NCBI GenBank assembly: GCA_031993545.1
Contig: DAMAHZ010000010.1
Span: 1 to 64,000, forward strand
Length of the DNA stretch: 64,000 bases
Source: UBA1535 sp002323775
Lineage (GTDB): Bacteria; Bacillota; Clostridia; Tissierellales; Sedimentibacteraceae
Reading direction: 5' to 3'
Positions 61,197-64,000 of the stretch are shown one piece after another. The translations under genes were made by a program, and so were the position numbers. The first letter of the stretch is position 1. Each line of letters starts with the position of its first letter. The notes beneath the pieces were generated by a model, which saw only the letters and a list, made by a program, of their open reading frames with translations, did not search any database and was not told the origin of the DNA.

Positions 61197-62237
61197 ATGG
61201 GATATTTAAATGCAGCTGAAAATAAAATTTATTTTATTTCTGACAATGGTGAAAAAGTACTTTTATTAGACTTGTTGGATTTTTTATCTAATCGAAGCAA
61301 TGTTCCTTTGCATTTTATTGGAGATAATAAATCGTACGAAATAATTCCAGATATAATAACAAATCTTATAAGTGAATATAATGAGGTCAAAGGTGGTAAT
61401 GGTGACCCTACTGATAGCTCAATGATGCTGCTTGTGGCGATAATGATTATAAAGAGATTCATGTATAGATCTAAAAAAAGCAACATATTAGAAATTGGAT
61501 GTACAGATGGAACTTTAAGCTATTTAATAGGTTTATTGATGAAATATTTTGAAAAAATTAATTTGCATTGTGTATCTGATGTTATTAGTAGCGATAGTCA
61601 ATCTGATTGGTTGAATAAAATAATGAAATTAGATAATGCTGATAACATTTCTATTACCTATGCTAATTATGACAATATCAATTTAAAAGACTCATTCTAT
61701 GATATAACAATTATAAATAGCAATGATTACTTTGAAGATCCTGAAAATTTAATAAGAAATTGTATAGATTTAACTAAAAAAGGTGGAATGTTATTGTGCA
61801 TCGGAAAACATCAACCACTTCTTTGCAGTACATTCCAGGCTATAATTGATGATTGTGATACATATGAATTTAATGTTGATAATATAATATTTACAAAATT
61901 ACTAGATGATAGAGACAAAATAGAGGGATTATCTATCTCAAATAAAAATAAACTTGGAGAAATCAAAGCAAGTTTTATTGGGTTAGAAAGTAAAGTTAAT
62001 AAAATAGAGTGTTTAGATATTGATAATTTAGATAATATTATTTCTATTGTTAGTGAACTTCAAAAACAGGTACTAGAGATTTATGATAGTATGGACAATA
62101 TTGATATAAAATTTGAGCTATCTGAACTTAAAGAAGTATTAATAAACTATAGAGTAGCAAAAAGTACAAGAGAGAAAGATTTTAATATATACTTAGATAT
62201 TTGCAAGGAAAAATATTATAATGTTAAAATGATATGA
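61197..62237 (+). CDS. S-adenosylmethionine-dependent methyltransferase with C-terminal coiled coil
   Basis: 346 residues. Residues about 90-210 are a class I fold: motif I reads SNILEIGCTDGTLSYLIGLL and the post-core segment LIRNCIDLTKKGGMLLCIGK. The N-terminal ~90 residues and a C-terminal helical part (ECLDIDNLDNIISIVSELQK) are unfamiliar. Substrate unknown; sugar methylation fits the locus. Located between the FkbM-GT and the GT2 genes with a GGAG ribosome site. Confidence 0.8.
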   Translation: MGYLNAAENKIYFISDNGEKVLLLDLLDFLSNRSNVPLHFIGDNKSYEIIPDIITNLISEYNEVKGGNGDPTDSSMMLLVAIMIIKRFMYRSKKSNILEIGCTDGTLSYLIGLLMKYFEKINLHCVSDVISSDSQSDWLNKIMKLDNADNISITYANYDNINLKDSFYDITIINSNDYFEDPENLIRNCIDLTKKGGMLLCIGKHQPLLCSTFQAIIDDCDTYEFNVDNIIFTKLLDDRDKIEGLSISNKNKLGEIKASFIGLESKVNKIECLDIDNLDNIISIVSELQKQVLEIYDSMDNIDIKFELSELKEVLINYRVAKSTREKDFNIYLDICKEKYYNVKMI

Positions 62238-62292
62238 TGAAGTCATATGTAACAATGTAATTATTATTAGAATTTAATACTTGGAGAACAAT

Positions 62293-63813
62293 ATGAGAAT
62301 AGAAACTAATGAAAATGAAATTTTTATTGATATGGGAGATTTTGAGAGGCCTGAACCTAAAGAAAATGTTAGAAAAAATAGGATGAGTTATTATAATAAT
62401 ATTTATGAATCTAACGAAATAAATATAGGGATATTTGTTTTAGGATATAATAGAGTAGATAAAACTAAAGAATGTATAGAAAGTATATTGAAGTATACAA
62501 GTGATATAAAATATGAATTGATATTAATAGATAATAATTCTACCGACGATACATATGAATATTTTAAGTCTGTTTCTTATGAGCATAAAAAAATAGTAAG
62601 ATTAAGCAAGAATACAGGATTTGCATTTGTTTCACAGTTATATACTTCTGTATTTAAGGGTAAATACTATGTAATAGTTACTAATGATGTCATTGTAACA
62701 CAAAACTGGCTATCAAATCTGATGAAATGTATAGAATCTGATGATTCTATAGGTATGGTTTCTCCAAAATCATCTAATGTTAGTAATCTACAGCAAGTAA
62801 GTTTAAATTTTAATAATCTTGACGAAATGCAAGCGGAAGCTAAAAAATTTAATATAAGTAATCCTCTAAAATGGGAGGAGAGAATTAGGCTTATTAATAT
62901 AGTATCTGTTGTAAAAAAAGAGGTATTTGATTTAGTGGGTTTTACTGATATTGGTTTTTTTCATGATTTTAGCGAAGATGATTATTCTTTAAGAGTTAGG
63001 CGTGCTGGTTACAAGTTGATTTTATGCGGAGATACCTTTGTTCACCATAATCATGATTATTGGAACATGGAAAACAAAGATCCTGTTGAGTTTAACAAAT
63101 CTTTAACGTCTGGAAGAAATAATTTTAAGGAGAAGTATTTTGATATTGATGCGTGGGACGATGTGCTTAATTTTGAAACTTTACCATTTAATATAGATAC
63201 AATACCGTTGCAGGCTATTCCGAAAATTCTCGCAATTGATGTCAGATGCGGGACTCCTATATTACAACTTAGAAATTTGTTAAGAGAAAATAATTTATTA
63301 TACTCTGAGTGTCACGCATTTACATCTAATGCAAAATACTACAACGATTTATTGTACGTGACTAATGGGAAAGTAAAATGTGATCGAATAGATTATTTGA
63401 CGGAACATTATTCAATAAATAGTTTTGATTTTATAATTTTAGGAGAGGTTATAAATGATTACGCAAAGCCTATACAACTTTTACAAGAGCTTTTGCAATT
63501 TCTTAAACCAAATGGACAATTATTGATGAAGCTTCAAAATATTTTTGATTTTAAGATGCTTTTGCATATGATGGGACAAGCACAAGATGTTGACAGCAAT
63601 ATGCCTATTGTTATTTCAATAGAAAGTATTTTATCTTGTTTAGAGCTTATGAAAGTGAAAAATGTGAAATTGTCAGCTACTCAATATAACATGGATGAAA
63701 ATTATATCAAATTTTTTGAGGATGTTGTTAGAAATACAAATCTCACTGAGTTAGTCGGTGAGACAGCAAAAGGATTAACTATAAAAGAATATGTGATTTG
63801 TATTACCAAATAG
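62293..63813 (+). CDS. Family 2 glycosyltransferase fused to a methyltransferase-like domain
   Basis: 506 residues from ATG 62293, 6 bases after GGAG; the TTG at 62281 lies on top of the site. Residues about 45-290 are GT2 (NIGIFVLGYNRVDKTKECIE, LILIDNNSTDDTYEYFKSV, YVIVTNDVIVTQNWLSNLMK). Residues about 305-500 look like a degenerate class I methyltransferase (PKILAIDVRCGTPILQLRNL, FDFIILGEVINDYAKPIQLL, LKPNGQLLMKL), but its glycine motif I is poor (AIDVRCGTP), so activity is doubtful. Part of the glycosylation locus. Confidence 0.8.
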   Translation: MRIETNENEIFIDMGDFERPEPKENVRKNRMSYYNNIYESNEINIGIFVLGYNRVDKTKECIESILKYTSDIKYELILIDNNSTDDTYEYFKSVSYEHKKIVRLSKNTGFAFVSQLYTSVFKGKYYVIVTNDVIVTQNWLSNLMKCIESDDSIGMVSPKSSNVSNLQQVSLNFNNLDEMQAEAKKFNISNPLKWEERIRLINIVSVVKKEVFDLVGFTDIGFFHDFSEDDYSLRVRRAGYKLILCGDTFVHHNHDYWNMENKDPVEFNKSLTSGRNNFKEKYFDIDAWDDVLNFETLPFNIDTIPLQAIPKILAIDVRCGTPILQLRNLLRENNLLYSECHAFTSNAKYYNDLLYVTNGKVKCDRIDYLTEHYSINSFDFIILGEVINDYAKPIQLLQELLQFLKPNGQLLMKLQNIFDFKMLLHMMGQAQDVDSNMPIVISIESILSCLELMKVKNVKLSATQYNMDENYIKFFEDVVRNTNLTELVGETAKGLTIKEYVICITK

Positions 63814-63842
63814 ATTATATTTTTATTAGGAGGAGATAACTA

Positions 63843-64000
63843 ATGAGTAATACAGTTTTTTCTATAGTAAAAAGTTGGGCAACAAAAGAAGGAAATGTAA
63901 ATGGAAAAAGTGACATATTAAAATGGATAGAAAATTTAAATAGTACTGTAAAGGTGAGTATTATAAAAAATAAGCTGGAAGATAGCGAATACTGGTATTA
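63843..64000 (+). CDS. Partial gene at the window edge, possibly NDP-hexose 2,3-dehydratase-like
   Basis: Only the first 52 residues are present (VFSIVKSWATKEGNVNGKSD, then ILKWIENLNSTVKVSIIKNK, LEDSEYWY). GGAGG at about 63831 lies 8 bases before the ATG, so it is a real gene. The pattern WI..LN..VKV.I.K..L.....W resembles the start of NDP-4-keto-6-deoxyhexose 2,3-dehydratases, which make deoxysugars; that is a memory-based guess on a short stretch. It continues the glycosylation operon beyond the window. Confidence 0.6.
   Translation, partial: MSNTVFSIVKSWATKEGNVNGKSDILKWIENLNSTVKVSIIKNKLEDSEYWY

Noticed and set aside
1..64000. tRNA, rRNA, insertion sequences, prophage or plasmid origin
   Set aside because: No transposase, integrase, cloverleaf or ribosomal sequence was seen; the paired ParA gene lacks a parB and parS-like sites were not recognised.

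Overview
This 64 kb window is AT-rich, gene-dense and encoded almost entirely by intact genes preceded by strong GGAGG-type ribosome binding sites. The gene content points to a motile, Gram-positive member of the Clostridia (Bacillota): ctsR-mcsA-mcsB-clpC, FliY with a CheC-type N-terminus, CheC/CheD, FlbD, SLH-domain surface protein, sigma-D-type promoters of the TAAA-N15-GCCGATAT class, and no outer-membrane flagellar genes such as flgH or flgI. I cannot assign a genus from the sequence alone.

Layout. (1) 1-3,800: a nicotinamidase-like cysteine hydrolase, a doubtful 60-residue ORF, two adjacent paralogous XRE-type regulators whose HTHs are identical over 30 residues but which carry different arrays of about 28-residue repeats, and a cold-shock protein with a long leader. 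(2) 4,139-11,484: a class III heat-shock operon clpB-ctsR-mcsA-mcsB-clpC behind a sigma-A promoter with a CtsR-type operator. (3) 11,490-12,539: a lone tandem-P-loop-family ATPase with a decayed first P-loop. (4) 12,968-40,616: a very long flagellar/chemotaxis cluster in one direction: flgB, flgC, fliE, fliF, fliG, fliH, fliI, fliJ, fliK, flgD, a small flagellar-operon protein, flgE, flbD, motA, motB, fliM, fliY, cheY, fliO, fliP, fliQ, fliR, flhB, flhA, sigD, flgF, flgG, fapA, cheC, cheD, parA and a ComFB-domain gene. flhF and flhG are absent from their usual place between flhA and sigD. (5) 40,641-47,367, minus strand: FliK-like, free-standing FlhB-C-like, extended FtsA-like ATPase, PilZ protein, SLH/Big2 surface protein. 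(6) 47,608-55,686: a sigma-D promoter, then cheA, cheW, cheR, cheB, fliD, fliS and a FliT-like gene. (7) 55,791-56,785: flagellin as a single unit between a sigma-D promoter and a strong terminator. (8) 56,840-64,000: glycosyltransferases and methyltransferases, probably for flagellin glycosylation, the last gene running off the window.

How it fits together. The early cluster builds the basal body, export gate, rod, hook and motor and also encodes sigma-D. Sigma-D then most likely transcribes cheA and fliC, whose promoters match its consensus. CheA/CheW/CheY, CheR/CheB and CheC/CheD/FliY form a Bacillus-type chemotaxis circuit. PilZ and ComFB domains are two plausible cyclic-di-GMP inputs.

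The least explained items are: the HTH-solenoid pair; the ParA-ComFB pair closing the flagellar cluster; an about 25-nt element recurring immediately upstream of fliF, upstream of flhA and immediately upstream of sigD; a series of perfect hairpins without U-tracts at junctions inside the flagellar units; and the FtsA-like protein with a large C-terminal extension beside the FliK-like/FlhB-like pair.
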